Below are positions 9,307 through 19,841 of a DNA stretch of 64,000 nucleotides, piece after piece. A program made the translations under genes and the position numbers. Every line of letters starts with the position of its first letter. Position 1 is the stretch's first letter. Below the pieces are notes generated by a model. It made no database searches. It saw only the letters and a list, made by a program, of their open reading frames with translations, and was not told the DNA's origin. This DNA comes from Aeromonas fluvialis (GTDB taxonomy: Bacteria; Pseudomonadota; Gammaproteobacteria; Enterobacterales; Aeromonadaceae), in contig NZ_CDBO01000057.1 in assembly GCF_000819885.1 (NCBI RefSeq), forward strand, positions 40,057 through 104,056, in the 5' to 3' direction.

Positions 9307-9973
9307 TGCCGAGCTAGAGAGCGTGCGCAATCAGGTGCTGGTGATGGGTGGTCTGGTGGAGCAGCAGCTCACCGACGCCATCGCGGCGATCCACGATCAG
9401 GATCTCGATGCGGCGCGCAAGATCGTTGCCAACGACCACAACGTCAATGCGATGGAAGTGGCGATCGACGAGGAGTGCACCCGCATCATCGCCAAGCGCC
9501 AGCCGACTGCCTCCGATCTGCGACTGGTAATGGCCATCATCAAGACCATCACCGACCTGGAGCGCATTGGCGACGTGGCGGACAAGATCGCTCGCATGCT
9601 GACCGACAACGCCAACAAGCCGCAGCCGCCGCTGGTGTCGCTGGAGAACATGGGCCGCCGTACCATCAAGATGCTGCACGATGTGCTCGACGCCTTCGCC
9701 CGCATGGATCTCGATGCGGCGCTGGCGGTTTACAAGGAAGATGACAAGGTCGATCGGGAATACGAGTCCATCATCCGCGAGCTGATGACCTACATGATGG
9801 AAGATCCCCGCACCATCCCCCAGGTCCTCAATGTGCTGTGGGCGGCACGGGCCATCGAGCGGGTCGGCGATCGCTGCCAGCACATCTGCGAGTACATCGT
9901 CTATTATGTGAAAGGCAAGGATGTACGCCATACCAAGGGCGATGATCTAGGGGCCCTGCTGGGGAAGAACTAA
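9263..9973 (+). CDS. phoU: Phosphate signalling protein PhoU
   Basis: PhoU links the Pst transporter to the PhoR kinase and represses the Pho regulon when phosphate is sufficient; it is cytoplasmic. The 236-residue protein has the two tandem three-helix repeats of the family with their acidic metal-binding motifs, [17 protein letters not shown] in the first half and [16 protein letters not shown] in the second, and the paired [13 protein letters not shown] and [15 protein letters not shown]. It is the last gene of the pst operon and is followed by a strong terminator. Confidence 0.95.
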   Translation: MDNMNLNKHISGQFNAELESVRNQVLVMGGLVEQQLTDAIAAIHDQDLDAARKIVANDHNVNAMEVAIDEECTRIIAKRQPTASDLRLVMAIIKTITDLERIGDVADKIARMLTDNANKPQPPLVSLENMGRRTIKMLHDVLDAFARMDLDAALAVYKEDDKVDREYESIIRELMTYMMEDPRTIPQVLNVLWAARAIERVGDRCQHICEYIVYYVKGKDVRHTKGDDLGALLGKN

Positions 9974-9985
9974 TCAGAAGTGAAT

Positions 9986-10011
9986 AAAAAGGCGCGTTAG
10001 GCGCCTTTTTT
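9986..10011 (+). terminator. Terminator of the pst-phoU operon
   Basis: Ten-base stem AAAAAGGCGC / GCGCCTTTTT with a five-base loop and a T run, 13 bases after the phoU stop. Confidence 0.85.
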
Positions 10012-10163
10012 GTTGCATCGCTGGCCGGAGTAAGATAAAGCGCCAAATTGGCGGTTTTCTGATAGAATGCTCCCCCTGTATGGGTCCCGGATGGGCTCAC
10101 GGTCCGGTCTCCCGGGCCCAGTTTGCCGTCTTGTGCTAAGACGGGTGTCGCAATAGGTTAATC

Positions 10164-11483
10164 ATGAGTTTTGCCGATAGTTTGTTCTTTCTGATGCTGC
10201 TGGTTGCCGGCAGCGTGTTCTTCTCTCTCTCCGAGATCTCCCTCGCCGCCTCCCGCAAGATCAAGTTGCAGGTGATGGCCGATGAGGGCAACCGCCATGC
10301 CGAAAAGGTACTGGCACTGCAGGCCCAGCCGGGCAACTTCTTTACCGTGGTGCAGATCGGGCTCAATACCGTCGCCATCCTTGGCGGTATCCTGGGCGAA
10401 TCCGCCCTGAACCCGGCCATCAAGGAGCTGGTCTCCGAGTTCTATCAGGGGCCCTGGCTGAGTGAAATCAGCTCGGCGACCTCCTTCGTGTTCGTCACCG
10501 GCATGTTCATTCTCATCGCCGATCTGATGCCCAAGCGCCTCGCCATGACCATGCCGGAGCGGATCGCCGTGGTGGTGGTGCGCCCCATGCTGCTGTGCGT
10601 CACCCTGCTGATGCCGCTGGTGTGGCTGTTCAATGGCATGGCCAACGGCCTGTTCCGGCTGCTGCGCATCTCCATGGTGCGCAACGACGAGATCACCTCC
10701 GACGACATCTATGCGGTGATGGATGCGGGGGCCGAGGCGGGCGTCATCCAGCGCGAGGAGCATCAGCTCATCGAGAACGTGTTCGAGCTGCAGTCCCTCG
10801 GCGTTACCTCCGCCATGACGGCGCGCGAGAGCCTCATCTACTTCACCCTGCAAGAAGGGGAGGAGAGCATCAAGGCCAAGATCGCCGAGCACCCCCACAA
10901 CAAGTTCCTGGTGTGCGACCACAACCTCGACAGCATCAAGGGCTTCGTCGACTCCAAGGAGCTGCTGATCCGGGTCATCAGCGGCCAGAGCATCGATCTC
11001 AACAGCGGCTCCCTGGTGCAGAACGTCATCATCATCCCCGACACCCTGAACCTCTATGAGGCGATGGAGTACTTCAAGAACCATCGCGGCGACTTCGCGG
11101 TGGTGATGAACGAGTACGCGCTGGTGGTGGGGATTGTCACCATGAACGACCTGATGAGTACCGTGATGGGCGAGTGGGCGACTCATGTGGTGGAAGAGCA
11201 GATCGTCCAGCGGGACGAGAACTCCTGGCTGGTGGACGGAGTGACCCCCATCTCCGACGTGATGCGCGCCTTCGATATCGAAGAGTTCCCCGAAAACCAG
11301 AACTACGAGACCATCGCCGGCTTCATCATGTATATGCTGCGCAAGATCCCCAAGCGCACTGACTCGGTCAAATACGCCGGTTACAAGTTTGAAGTGGTGG
11401 ATATCGACAGTTACAAGATTGATCAGCTGCTGGTTACCCGGGTCGAGCCGGTGGTGGCCGAGAAGCCTGCTCAGGAATCGTAA
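10164..11483 (+). CDS. paeA: Polyamine exporter PaeA (YtfL), CNNM/CBS/CorC family
   Basis: Inner-membrane protein of the HlyC/CorC type, very similar along its whole length to E. coli YtfL, reported to export cadaverine and putrescine. The 439 residues comprise an N-terminal CNNM membrane domain with conserved EISLAASRKIKL and GMFILIADLMPKR, a CBS pair (about 200-340) with NEYALVVGIVTMNDLM, and a C-terminal CorC-type domain with YAGYKFEVVDID. ATG 10164 has AGGT six bases upstream. The 150-base leader before it is GC-rich. A lipoprotein gene follows 18 bases downstream. Confidence 0.88.
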   Translation: MSFADSLFFLMLLVAGSVFFSLSEISLAASRKIKLQVMADEGNRHAEKVLALQAQPGNFFTVVQIGLNTVAILGGILGESALNPAIKELVSEFYQGPWLSEISSATSFVFVTGMFILIADLMPKRLAMTMPERIAVVVVRPMLLCVTLLMPLVWLFNGMANGLFRLLRISMVRNDEITSDDIYAVMDAGAEAGVIQREEHQLIENVFELQSLGVTSAMTARESLIYFTLQEGEESIKAKIAEHPHNKFLVCDHNLDSIKGFVDSKELLIRVISGQSIDLNSGSLVQNVIIIPDTLNLYEAMEYFKNHRGDFAVVMNEYALVVGIVTMNDLMSTVMGEWATHVVEEQIVQRDENSWLVDGVTPISDVMRAFDIEEFPENQNYETIAGFIMYMLRKIPKRTDSVKYAGYKFEVVDIDSYKIDQLLVTRVEPVVAEKPAQES

Positions 11484-11501
11484 AAGGAGCGACATAGAGT
11501 C

Positions 11502-12044
11502 ATGAAGATGCAGTCTTATTGCCGTGCGCTGGCCTGTGTCGCGCTCGCCCTGGCACTGGGTGCCTGTAGCCAGAGTGCGCCACGCAAAGCCACCGTGGCT
11601 GCCAAGCCGGCAGCTCCCAAGCCCGCCGTGGTCGTGCCGCAGCCGGACCCCGATGCGGTGGTGCAAAGCGGCATGGCTGAGCCGAGCCCGGTCTTTGACG
11701 AGCAGTACCACGGCCCGGATCAGGGGTCGCTGGAGTCGGTGACCGCCCTGTTTGCCCGTGGCTACATCGAGTCTGCCATGCGTGAGACCATGCTGGCGGC
11801 GGTGCACAACGACTATCCGCTGCTCGGCATGCGGGATGTGCGCCTGACCGATCCGGTCTCCAAATTCCTCACCTCCGAGCATGCGGCCATGACGGCTCAT
11901 GACTACCTTTATGCTGGTGTGCAGCGCAGGCTGGGTCGTCCGCTCAGCCCTGCCCAGTGGGAGCAGATCTGGCGCGGCTTGCCGCAGCAGGGTCGGGTTT
12001 CCGACTGGGTTAAACAGATCAAACGAGTGCTGGCTGGGCGTTAA
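11502..12044 (+). CDS. Hypothetical lipoprotein
   Basis: The 180-residue product starts with a signal peptide and lipobox LALGAC (cysteine about residue 22), followed by an alanine-proline linker and a helical C-terminal region. A serine follows the cysteine, which predicts sorting to the outer membrane. I do not recognise the family. It lies 18 bases after paeA and shares its terminator, so it is probably cotranscribed. Confidence 0.8.
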   Translation: MKMQSYCRALACVALALALGACSQSAPRKATVAAKPAAPKPAVVVPQPDPDAVVQSGMAEPSPVFDEQYHGPDQGSLESVTALFARGYIESAMRETMLAAVHNDYPLLGMRDVRLTDPVSKFLTSEHAAMTAHDYLYAGVQRRLGRPLSPAQWEQIWRGLPQQGRVSDWVKQIKRVLAGR

Positions 12045-12058
12045 GCCACCGGTTTGCC

Positions 12059-12100
12059 AAAAACACATGAGGCCACCTTAGCGTGGCCTCATGTGTTTTT
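12059..12100. terminator. Bidirectional terminator
   Basis: An 18-base near-perfect stem (AAAAACACATGAGGCCAC and its complement) with a six-base loop and T runs on both strands. It serves the paeA transcript and the convergent gene at 12112. Confidence 0.9.
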
Positions 12101-12111
12101 ATCGGCCTGCC

Positions 12112-12969
12112 TCAGGAGGCGGATGGCCCTGCCGGTTTGCCAAACAGGACTTTGAATTTGGCGGGCCAGGGCAGGCTACGGGCGGCACGCAGCATATCGC
12201 GCCACTCGTGAAAGGTGAGGGTGAGTGGGTTGAAGCTGTGGATCGGTTTGGTGATGCCAAAGCGGCACGGCTCGGCCGGGTCTTCTTCGACAAAGGTACC
12301 AAACAGCCGATCCCAGATGATGAGCACCCCGGCAAAGTTGCGGTCTATGTACTTGGCGTTGCTGGCGTGGTGCACCCTGTGGTGGGAGGGGGTATTGAAG
12401 AGCCACTCCAGCTTGCCGAGCTTGCCCACCACCTGGGTATGGACGAAAAACTGGAAGCCCAGGCTCAGCAGCACGGTCGTGACCACGGCCGCTGGCGGGA
12501 AACCTATCACTATCATGGGGATCCAGAACAGCCACATGCCGGAGACCGGGTACATCAGACTCTGGCGAAAGGCGGTGGAGAGGTTGAGCCGCTCCGAGCT
12601 GTGGTGCACTACGTGGGAGGCCCACAGCCAGCGAACATGGTGGCTGGTGAAGTGGAACAGCCAGTAACAGAGATCCTGCAACAGGAACAGCAGCAATACG
12701 CTCCAGAAGGTGAGCCCGATGTCGAATAGTCGCCAGCCCCAGAGGGTGTCATACAGATAAGCAATGGCGATGGCCGCCAGCGCATCGCCCCCCTGGTGCA
12801 TCAGGGCCAGGGTAGCGTTGGCGAACAAATCCCGCCACTGATAGGTGGCGGTGGGAAAGGCGGTGCCATGCTTGCGCAGGTAGAGCATCTCCCAGCCGAT
12901 AAAGGCCACAAAGATCGGGGAGAGATAGAGCAAGATAAGTTGCACATCCATCAGCAGGCATCCATTCAT
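12112..12969 (-). CDS. Sterol desaturase / fatty acid hydroxylase family protein
   Basis: Integral membrane di-iron oxygenase family. The 285 residues have several hydrophobic helices and the histidine clusters that bind the metal pair: HFTSHH (about 106), HVVHHSS (about 119) and HHRVHH (about 198). The substrate is unknown; bacterial members act on sterol-like, carotenoid or lipid substrates. Possible starts are 12969 and 12951, neither with a strong ribosome site. It is a single-gene unit with a shared terminator at its 3' end. Confidence 0.85.
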   Translation of the reverse strand: MNGCLLMDVQLILLYLSPIFVAFIGWEMLYLRKHGTAFPTATYQWRDLFANATLALMHQGGDALAAIAIAYLYDTLWGWRLFDIGLTFWSVLLLFLLQDLCYWLFHFTSHHVRWLWASHVVHHSSERLNLSTAFRQSLMYPVSGMWLFWIPMIVIGFPPAAVVTTVLLSLGFQFFVHTQVVGKLGKLEWLFNTPSHHRVHHASNAKYIDRNFAGVLIIWDRLFGTFVEEDPAEPCRFGITKPIHSFNPLTLTFHEWRDMLRAARSLPWPAKFKVLFGKPAGPSAS

Positions 12970-13167
12970 TCAGAGCAATTGCTCTCCAGCATAAGGGATG
13001 GCATTAATATTTCATTAACATTTTGTCGAGCTCTCGCTGTGTCGCAGAAATGGGTCGGTGGCACAGTCAGGTACTGTGGGTGACCAAGGCTGAAACCGGC
13101 TCTTGTCAGGCATGGCTGGCTTATGTGTCACTGGCGCTGACCAGGGGCTGCGCCAGTGAAGAACCAC

Positions 13168-13191
13168 AAGAGGGACCCTGGGGTCCCTCTT
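13168..13191. terminator. Hairpin downstream of the amino-acid ABC operon
   Basis: Ten-base stem AAGAGGGACC / GGTCCCTCTT with a four-base loop, 25 bases beyond the ABC ATPase stop. The T run is weak on both strands, so termination efficiency is uncertain. Confidence 0.5.
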
Positions 13192-13215
13192 CGTTTATCC
13201 ATCGCGGCCTGTTGC

Positions 13216-13959
13216 CTAGAGCACCTGACTCAGGAACTGGCGCAGGCGTGGGGAGGGGGGGTTGTCAAAGAAGTCGGCCGGTTTTTCATCTACCAGCAGT
13301 TCGCCGCTCTCCATAAACAGCACCCGATCCGCCACTTCCCGGGCAAAGCCCATCTCGTGGGTCACCACCACCATGGTCATCCCCTCGCGGGCCAGCCCCT
13401 TCATCACATCCAGCACTTCGCCCACCATCTCGGGGTCCAGCGCACTGGTGGGTTCGTCAAACAGCATGATGCGGGGCTGCATGGCCAGCGCCCGGGCGAT
13501 GGCCACCCGTTGTTGCTGACCACCGGAGAGCTGGGACGGGTAGCTGGCCGCTTTCACCGATAGCCCCACTTTCAGCAGCAGCGCCTTGGCCCTGTCTTCG
13601 GCCTCACGGCGCGACAGGCCGCGTACCTTCTGGGGTGCCAGGGTGATATTGTCCAGCACCGTCAAGTGAGGGAAGAGGTTGAAGGACTGAAACACCATGC
13701 CCACCTCTTCCCGCAGCTTGTTGACATCACCGGGTTCGGTCAGGCAGATCCCGTCAACCACGATATCGCCGTCATTGATGGTCTCCAGCTGGTTGAGGGT
13801 GCGCAGGAAGGTCGATTTGCCCGAGCCGCTGGGGCCGACGATCACCACCACCTCCCCTTCGGCCACCTCGGTGCTGACGTTTTTCAGTGCATGCACCTCG
13901 CTGCCGTAGAACTTTTCTACACCGGTCGCCTTGATAATGGGATCAGTTGCTGCGCGCAT
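13216..13959 (-). CDS. Polar amino-acid ABC transporter ATP-binding protein
   Basis: ATPase of the GlnQ/HisP group, 247 residues. Walker [11 protein letters not shown]-loop [14 protein letters not shown], signature [15 protein letters not shown], Walker [14 protein letters not shown] and switch [10 protein letters not shown] are all intact. Its start overlaps the end of the permease gene by 17 bases, indicating translational coupling. Together with the permease and binding protein it forms a complete importer for a polar amino acid; the exact substrate cannot be read from the sequence. Confidence 0.93.
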   Translation of the reverse strand: MRAATDPIIKATGVEKFYGSEVHALKNVSTEVAEGEVVVIVGPSGSGKSTFLRTLNQLETINDGDIVVDGICLTEPGDVNKLREEVGMVFQSFNLFPHLTVLDNITLAPQKVRGLSRREAEDRAKALLLKVGLSVKAASYPSQLSGGQQQRVAIARALAMQPRIMLFDEPTSALDPEMVGEVLDVMKGLAREGMTMVVVTHEMGFAREVADRVLFMESGELLVDEKPADFFDNPPSPRLRQFLSQVL

Positions 13960-14935
13960 ATTTCACCTCCAGACGCCGAACCAGGAAAGAGAGAGTGCCG
14001 GTGAGCACCAGATAGAGCAGGGCCACGGTAAACCACACCTCGAACGGGCTGAAGGTGGAGCTGACCACCTCGCGCCCTGCCTTGGTCAGATCCGTGATGG
14101 AGATGACCGACACCAGCGAGGAGTCCTTGATCAGGTTGATAAACTGGCCCGCCAGCGGCGGCAGTACCCGCTTGAAGGCTTGCGGCAGAATGACGTAGCG
14201 CATGGTTTGGGCCGAGGTGAGGCCCAGGCTGCGGCCCGCCTCCATCTGCCCCTTATGGATGGAGCTGATACCGGCGCGGACGATCTCTGCCACATAGGCA
14301 CCGGTAAAGACCGCCAGTGCGGCGACCCCGGCGGTGAAGCGATCCAGGTTCAGCACGGTGCCGATAAAGAAGTAGACGATGAAGATCTGCACCAGCAGCG
14401 GGGTGCCGCGAATGAGTTCCACGTAGGTGATGGCCAGATTGCGCAGGGCCGGGTTGGGGGAGAGGCGTGCCAGCCCAGCCAGGGTGCCGAGCAAAATGGC
14501 GAAGATACCCGCTACCAGCGAGAGCTTGACGGTGACCCAGACGCCCCAGGCGATGGGGCCGGCGGTCCAGCTCAGTTGGGTGTCGAGGGTATCGCCGCGA
14601 AAGATGGTATCCCCTTCGGCGACTTGTATGCCGGTGCTGGCGATGGCTTGGCGCACATTGGGGTCGAGATCGTCTTGCAAGAACAGCTGGCCCTGCTCGG
14701 CCTCGCTGGTGCCTGCCATCACGGTGCCGTCAAATTCGGCCAGATTCTTCTGCTCTGCCTGATAGGCGATGTATTGGGGAATGCGTTCCCAGCGCCAGGT
14801 GTAATCCACGGACTGGACAGCCTTGTAGATACCGAAGACGGCAACCAGCAGCATCAGCAGGAAGACCCCATGCCAGATCAGCGGGTTGGGCTGTTTTTCC
14901 ATCTGTCTTGTCGGTTTGGGTGTGTGCACAGTCAC
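13943..14935 (-). CDS. Polar amino-acid ABC transporter permease
   Basis: Inner-membrane permease of the HisM/GlnP family. The 330 residues are longer than the usual 220-240: an N-terminal part with one membrane helix and about 100 extra residues precedes the canonical domain. The coupling loop is seen in [24 protein letters not shown]. Start: GTG 14935 is first, but GTG 14929 has a better distance to the AAGAGG ribosome site. The gene lies between the binding protein and the ATPase. Confidence 0.92.
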   Translation of the reverse strand: MTVHTPKPTRQMEKQPNPLIWHGVFLLMLLVAVFGIYKAVQSVDYTWRWERIPQYIAYQAEQKNLAEFDGTVMAGTSEAEQGQLFLQDDLDPNVRQAIASTGIQVAEGDTIFRGDTLDTQLSWTAGPIAWGVWVTVKLSLVAGIFAILLGTLAGLARLSPNPALRNLAITYVELIRGTPLLVQIFIVYFFIGTVLNLDRFTAGVAALAVFTGAYVAEIVRAGISSIHKGQMEAGRSLGLTSAQTMRYVILPQAFKRVLPPLAGQFINLIKDSSLVSVISITDLTKAGREVVSSTFSPFEVWFTVALLYLVLTGTLSFLVRRLEVKYARSN

Positions 14936-15002
14936 AACCTCTTCTCGTTATTGTGGGGGGAGCAGCGGAGTGCAGGGGCGGCAAAGGGCCGCCCCTCTGG
15001 GG

Positions 15003-15803
15003 TTATTTGAGCTGGTTCAGCCAGGCATTGGATTCGAACCACTTCTGGTAGAGGCGGTCGTAGCTGCCGTCGCCCTTGATTTGGCGCAGATAGTTGTTGA
15101 ACCAGTTGAGGGTGTCCTGATCCCCCTTGCGGATGGCCCAGGCCAGCGGTTCAAAAGTGAACGGCTTGTCGAGGTGCACCACGGCGCCCTGATTCTGGGA
15201 GGCGAAGATGGCGTTGTAGGGCAGGTCATAGATGAAGGCATCGACCTTGCCGTTGATCACTTCCAGCTTGGCGTCATCCTGGGTTTCAAACTGCAGCAGG
15301 GTGGCTTTCGGGATCAGGCGCTTGACTGCCTGCTCGCCGGTGGTGCCGAGCTTGACCGCGATCTTGTATTTCGGGTCGTTGAGGTCGGTGAAGGATTTGA
15401 TTTCGCCCGCCTTATCTTTACGCAGAACGATGGTCTGGCCGACCACGATGTAAGGGTCGGCGAAGTTGACCCGCAGGTTGCGCTGGGGGGTGACGGTCAT
15501 GCCGCCCATGATGACGTCGAACTTGTTGGTCAGCAGTGCCGGGATGATGCCATCCCAGGCGGTGTTGACGAACTCGACTTTCACACCCATCTCTTTGGCG
15601 ACCATCTTGGCGAGATCCACGTCAAAGCCGATGTACTGGCCCTGCTTGTTGGTCATCTCGAAGGGTTGATAGCCCGCATCAAAGCCGACCCGCAGTACGC
15701 CGCGTTCGAGCACGGCATCCAGAGTGGAAGTGGGAGCAGGGGTCGGGGCCGCCGTGGCGATCCCGCAAAACAGCAGGGTAGAAAGAATCAGTTTTTTGAT
15801 CAT
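15003..15803 (-). CDS. Amino-acid ABC transporter substrate-binding protein
   Basis: Periplasmic binding protein, 266 residues, with a cleavable signal peptide (MIKKLILSTLLFCGIATAA) and the family-3 fold: LRVGFDAGYQPFEM, GFDVDLAKMVAKEMG, WDGIIPALLTNKFDVIMGGM and KIAVKLGTTGEQ. ATG 15803 is chosen because it starts the signal peptide; the frame extends further upstream without signal-like sequence. It is first in the importer operon. Confidence 0.93.
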   Translation of the reverse strand: MIKKLILSTLLFCGIATAAPTPAPTSTLDAVLERGVLRVGFDAGYQPFEMTNKQGQYIGFDVDLAKMVAKEMGVKVEFVNTAWDGIIPALLTNKFDVIMGGMTVTPQRNLRVNFADPYIVVGQTIVLRKDKAGEIKSFTDLNDPKYKIAVKLGTTGEQAVKRLIPKATLLQFETQDDAKLEVINGKVDAFIYDLPYNAIFASQNQGAVVHLDKPFTFEPLAWAIRKGDQDTLNWFNNYLRQIKGDGSYDRLYQKWFESNAWLNQLK

Positions 15804-16170
15804 AAGTGACGTCTCTGTCGGTGGTGTGTTCGGCCTTGAACCTGATCCCGTGCGACTCCGTAGCACAAGAGACTGCTGCATCCGGCAACAGGCAAGACAG
15901 GATGAATGTCTTGAACGGGACAAAAGCCCCATATGAGATGCTATGAGTAGTGGTTGAGTGAAAAATGTACCAAAAACAGATTGTGTCAGCAGACTCAACA
16001 GGTTAGAGGCATTTTTTGCTCATGGCTTCACTCATAAAATCACACGAAAACAACATATCTATCTAATAGAGTCGGTTCAAGCGCAAAATGTGATCGAAGG
16101 CCATTGAAATCAAAAGAGGAGACAATTTAACCGCTACCTTCTCATGAAGGGCATCGATTGACCCTGAGTG
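15804..16170. other. Intergenic region upstream of the amino-acid importer
   Basis: No gene is visible in about 370 bases. On the minus strand TTGAAC and TATGTT, separated by 17 bases (about 16055-16083), are a possible promoter for the importer. No terminator for uhpC is obvious. Confidence 0.4.
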
Positions 16171-17529
16171 TTAGCGGGTTGGCGCGGTGTGAGACTCAGG
16201 AGCCCCCCCTTGCGCCACTCTGGGTGCCTGCGCCTTGAGAAAGGGGAGCAGCAGCAGGGCCGAGACGCCCGCCGCCACCGAGATCACCACGAAGAAGCCG
16301 TTCCAGTGCCAGATCTCCATCACCTTGGCCAGCGGATAGCCCGACAGCGCCGCCCCCATGTAGGCAAACAGGCCGACGAAACCGGTGGCCGCTCCCGCCG
16401 AATTCTTGTGGGAGCACTCCGCCGCCGCCATGCCGATCAGCATCTGCGGGCCGAACACGAAGAAGCCGATGGTAAAGAAGCAGGCTGCCTGCATCACATA
16501 GCTGAAGAAGGGCATCAGCCAGAGCGATCCCACCGCCAGCAGGATCCCCACCGCAAAGATCAGGTTCATCGGGCCACGGTTGCCGTTGAACAGCTTGTCC
16601 GATCCCCAGCCCGCCACCAGGGCGCCGATAAAGCCCCCCACCTCGAACATCGAAATAGCCGAGTTGGCGCTCATCAGATTGAAGCCGCGCTGCTCGGTCA
16701 TATAGAGATTGCCCCAGTCGTTGATGGCGGTACGCACCACATAGACCAACACGTAACAGCAGGCGAGCAGCCAGATATAGGGGTTGCCCAGCACATATTT
16801 ACTCAGGATCTGGTGGTGGGAGAGCCCTGCATCCTGGGTCTGCTGGGCCAGCTCCATGGCATCCTTGCGCCACTCGCCCACCGTTGGCAGCCCCATGGCG
16901 CTCGGGGTATCCCGTAGTCGCCAGCAGAGGAACAATCCCGCAAGGATGGCGATAAGGCCGGGCACTATCATGCCGTAGCGCCAGCCATGTTGCAGGGCGA
17001 TGGTGCTGACGATAAGGGGGATGAGCGCCCCGCCGACGTTGTGGGCGGTGTTCCAGGCCGACCACCAGACCCCGCGCTCGGTACGCGAATACCAGCTGGT
17101 GAGCAGCTTGGAGCAGGGGGGCCACCCCCAGCCCTGAAAGAAGGCGTTGGCGACCCAGAGGGCGGCAAACATCCAGAGTGCCGACGAGAGGCCGAACAGG
17201 ATATTGATGACGCCGGTGGCCATCAGGCCAAGTCCCATGAAGTAGCGCGGATTGGCACGGTCGCTGATGATGCCGGAGAAGAACTTGGAGCAGCCGTAGG
17301 TGATGTAGAACAGGGTCCAGAGCATGCCGATATCGGACTTGTCCAGCATGCCGCTCGCCAGCATGTCCGGCATGGCGAAGTTGAAGCTCTTGCGGGTGAA
17401 GTAGAAGACCGCGTAGCCCAGATACATGGTCAGCAGCAGGTGCAGCCGCCAGTGACGATAGGTGGCGTCGATCTCGGCCTGATCCCGGATAAGGGGCCGG
17501 GGCGGCGCGCTTCTCATAAAACTCAGCAC
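16171..17529 (-). CDS. uhpC: Membrane sensor/regulator UhpC
   Basis: UhpC is a transporter-like receptor that senses external glucose-6-phosphate and activates UhpB. The 452-residue protein matches E. coli UhpC closely across all helices: LGYAVFYFTRKSFNFAMP, GWGSDKLFNGNRGPMNLIF, MLIGMAAAECSHKNSAGA and the C-terminal LLLLPFLKAQ. It belongs to the same OPA family as UhpT, but the N-terminus (MLSFMRSAPPRPLI) is UhpC-like. GTG 17529 has AGAGGG seven bases upstream. It follows uhpB by 21 bases. No uhpT follows it. Confidence 0.92.
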   Translation of the reverse strand: MLSFMRSAPPRPLIRDQAEIDATYRHWRLHLLLTMYLGYAVFYFTRKSFNFAMPDMLASGMLDKSDIGMLWTLFYITYGCSKFFSGIISDRANPRYFMGLGLMATGVINILFGLSSALWMFAALWVANAFFQGWGWPPCSKLLTSWYSRTERGVWWSAWNTAHNVGGALIPLIVSTIALQHGWRYGMIVPGLIAILAGLFLCWRLRDTPSAMGLPTVGEWRKDAMELAQQTQDAGLSHHQILSKYVLGNPYIWLLACCYVLVYVVRTAINDWGNLYMTEQRGFNLMSANSAISMFEVGGFIGALVAGWGSDKLFNGNRGPMNLIFAVGILLAVGSLWLMPFFSYVMQAACFFTIGFFVFGPQMLIGMAAAECSHKNSAGAATGFVGLFAYMGAALSGYPLAKVMEIWHWNGFFVVISVAAGVSALLLLPFLKAQAPRVAQGGAPESHTAPTR

Positions 17530-17550
17530 AGGCTGGCCCTCTGGTGGTGA

Positions 17551-19071
17551 TTAGCCATGACTCTCCTCCCGTCTGCGACTGGGCAGGTTGACCGTCAGCT
17601 GGGTGCCGTGGATGCAGGAGAGTTGCAGACTGCCCCCGAGCGCCTGTACCCGCTCGCGAATGCCGAGCAGGCCATAGCCCTGTTGCGGGCGGCTTTCCGG
17701 CAGACCGCGGCCATCATCTTCCAGCACCAGTTGCAACTGCTCGCCGCTGGCCCGGGCGCGAATGGTGACCGAGTGGGCGTTGGCATGTTTGACCACGTTG
17801 TTGAGCCCCTCCTGACAGACCCGAAACAGGGTGACCCGCTGGGCGTCGGAGAGATCCCCATCCGCCAGCTGCCACTCCAGCCGGGTGACGATGCCGTGAC
17901 GCTCCAGCTCCAGCTCTCGCAGCAGGGCGCGCACCGCCTGCTCCAGGGTCATGTCGTCGAGCTGGCGCGGGCGCAGCCGCCCGAGTAGACCGCGCACCGC
18001 GTCGTAGATCCCGAGCGACAGGGTGTCGATAAGGGCGCTGCTCTGGCCCACCCCGGCATTGTCGGGGGCAAGGCGGCGCACTATGCCTGCCTGGGTCCGG
18101 ATGGCGGTGATGGTCTGGCCGATATCGTCGTGCAGCTCGCGCGCCACCTCCTTGCGGATGCTCTCCTCGGTCTCCAGCAGCCGTTCGGTGAGCTGGCGAT
18201 TATGGGCGAGCTGGCGGGTCAGCGCCTGATTGAGTTCGCGCTGGCGCTGGATCCCCGCACCGAGCAGCAGGCCGGTGAGGCTCTGAGCCAGCAGGGAGAG
18301 CAGCAGGTCGAGGGGGTGATCGTGCCAGGCCTGACTGGCCAGCAGGGCGATGGTGTTCATCAGGGTGGCGAGCAGCGCCCCCTGCCAGCCGTAGCGCCAC
18401 GCCATGGCGATGATGGGGATGGCCAGACAAAACGGGGTGAAGCGCACCAGCGAGTTGGGCAATCCCAGTTGCAGCCAGAGGCTCAACATGAACAGCAGCA
18501 GATACCAGACCAGATGGCGAAAGCGCCAGTCCACCGGCTGATCCACCAGCGCAGGCCCCAGCGGCACCCAGGTGGCGCGGGTCAGGTAGTGCCAGATCAG
18601 CATGCAGGTGGAGGTGAGGGTGAGGCCGCCGGTCAGGCTGAGCAGCAGGGCCGAGAGGCCATCTTCCCCCGCCAGATGCCAGAGCAGGGCTTGCAGCAGC
18701 GCCGCCGCCGTGACGGTAGCGAGCAGCAGCAACAGTTGCTGCCAGTCGTTGCGCACCCGCTGACGACGGGCAATCAGTAGCGGCAACAGGGTCAGCAGAC
18801 TGCCCGCGACCAGCCACGGCCAGTGGGGCAGCCCCACCTCCAGATTGAGCCAGTAGAGCAGCAGCCCTTCGCACAGCAACAGCGGCGGCCAGTAGTGGCC
18901 GGGGCTTTGCAGCAACAACCCGAGTCGCAGGCCGAAGGGGAACAGCAGCACCGCCAGCGCCGGGCCACCCGCCAGATGCAGGCTGATGCTCCACAGGCAA
19001 AACCAGCCGGCGGCAAAGATGAAACAGGCCGCCAGCGCGATGGCGACATAGCTGGCAAAACGGGAGATCAC
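17551..19071 (-). CDS. uhpB: Sensor histidine kinase UhpB
   Basis: Membrane kinase of the hexose-phosphate system, 506 residues. An N-terminal MASE1-like set of about eight hydrophobic helices (about 1-270) precedes the HisKA_3 dimerisation region with phospho-accepting histidine in [15 protein letters not shown] and an ATP-binding domain with DDGRGLPES and [11 protein letters not shown]. It starts with GTG overlapping the uhpA stop by four bases (GTGA), so translation is coupled. Confidence 0.93.
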   Translation of the reverse strand: MISRFASYVAIALAACFIFAAGWFCLWSISLHLAGGPALAVLLFPFGLRLGLLLQSPGHYWPPLLLCEGLLLYWLNLEVGLPHWPWLVAGSLLTLLPLLIARRQRVRNDWQQLLLLLATVTAAALLQALLWHLAGEDGLSALLLSLTGGLTLTSTCMLIWHYLTRATWVPLGPALVDQPVDWRFRHLVWYLLLFMLSLWLQLGLPNSLVRFTPFCLAIPIIAMAWRYGWQGALLATLMNTIALLASQAWHDHPLDLLLSLLAQSLTGLLLGAGIQRQRELNQALTRQLAHNRQLTERLLETEESIRKEVARELHDDIGQTITAIRTQAGIVRRLAPDNAGVGQSSALIDTLSLGIYDAVRGLLGRLRPRQLDDMTLEQAVRALLRELELERHGIVTRLEWQLADGDLSDAQRVTLFRVCQEGLNNVVKHANAHSVTIRARASGEQLQLVLEDDGRGLPESRPQQGYGLLGIRERVQALGGSLQLSCIHGTQLTVNLPSRRREESHG

Positions 19072-19658
19072 CAGCTATCCAGCATGCGGTGGGCCAGCTC
19101 GACGTTGTTGCTGACCTTGAGTTTGTCCATCAGGTTGGCGCGATGGACGTGGACGGTTTTGGGGGAGAGGCCGAGCTGCTCGGCGATGGCCTTCACCTCC
19201 AGCCCCTGTGCCAGCAACTGGGCGATTTCCCGCTCCCGATTGGTGAGGGGATCCCGGCTGCTGCTGGCCAGTTTTTGGGCGATGTCCGGCGTCAGATAAC
19301 ACCCCCCCTGGGCGGCGGTACGCACGGCAGCGATCAGCTCGTCCGGACTGCAGCGCTTGGAGAGAAACCCCTTGGCGCCGGTTTGCAACGCCTGCTCGAT
19401 GAGGGCGGGGCTGTCGTGCACCGAGAGCATCACCACCGCCAGGCCGGAGGGGAGCTGCTTGAGCAGCTCCAGCCCCGATTGGTCGGGCATCGAGATGTCG
19501 CAGACGCAGACCCGCGCCCCACAGCCGGGCAAGCCGGCAAGGGCATCGCTGGCGGAGCCGAATTCGGCGACTACCTGCAGATCGGGCTCCAGATTGAGCA
19601 GTTGGGCAAAACCGGATCGGACGATCTGGTGATCGTCGATGAGGGCAATGTTTATCAT
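19068..19658 (-). CDS. uhpA: Response regulator UhpA
   Basis: Two-component transcription activator, 196 residues. The receiver domain has acidic residues IDDH near the start, the phospho-accepting aspartate in [12 protein letters not shown] (about residue 54) and the conserved lysine in [10 protein letters not shown] LuxR-type helix-turn-helix ends the protein ([15 protein letters not shown] and [16 protein letters not shown]). In E. coli its single target is uhpT; here no uhpT is nearby, so its target must be elsewhere in the genome. Confidence 0.93.
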   Translation of the reverse strand: MINIALIDDHQIVRSGFAQLLNLEPDLQVVAEFGSASDALAGLPGCGARVCVCDISMPDQSGLELLKQLPSGLAVVMLSVHDSPALIEQALQTGAKGFLSKRCSPDELIAAVRTAAQGGCYLTPDIAQKLASSSRDPLTNREREIAQLLAQGLEVKAIAEQLGLSPKTVHVHRANLMDKLKVSNNVELAHRMLDSW

Positions 19659-19841
19659 GATGTCAGCCTGAAATTCGGTGCGTCATGACCATGACGCGGC
19701 CAACAAGATACCTGCCCCCCGAGTCAGGCTCAAGCAGCAGCAGGAAAAGGGGCTAAAAACCGGGGGCAAGGTGCGCAAAGCTTGATCGGGATCAGCTGGA
19801 ATGGGGCTGGTCAATCGGAGGTGAACCGCGATGGTGGCTGA

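Noticed and set aside
10158..12068. 636-codon minus-strand frame over paeA
   Set aside because: Histidine- and glutamine-rich shadow of a confidently identified gene on the other strand; no ribosome site.
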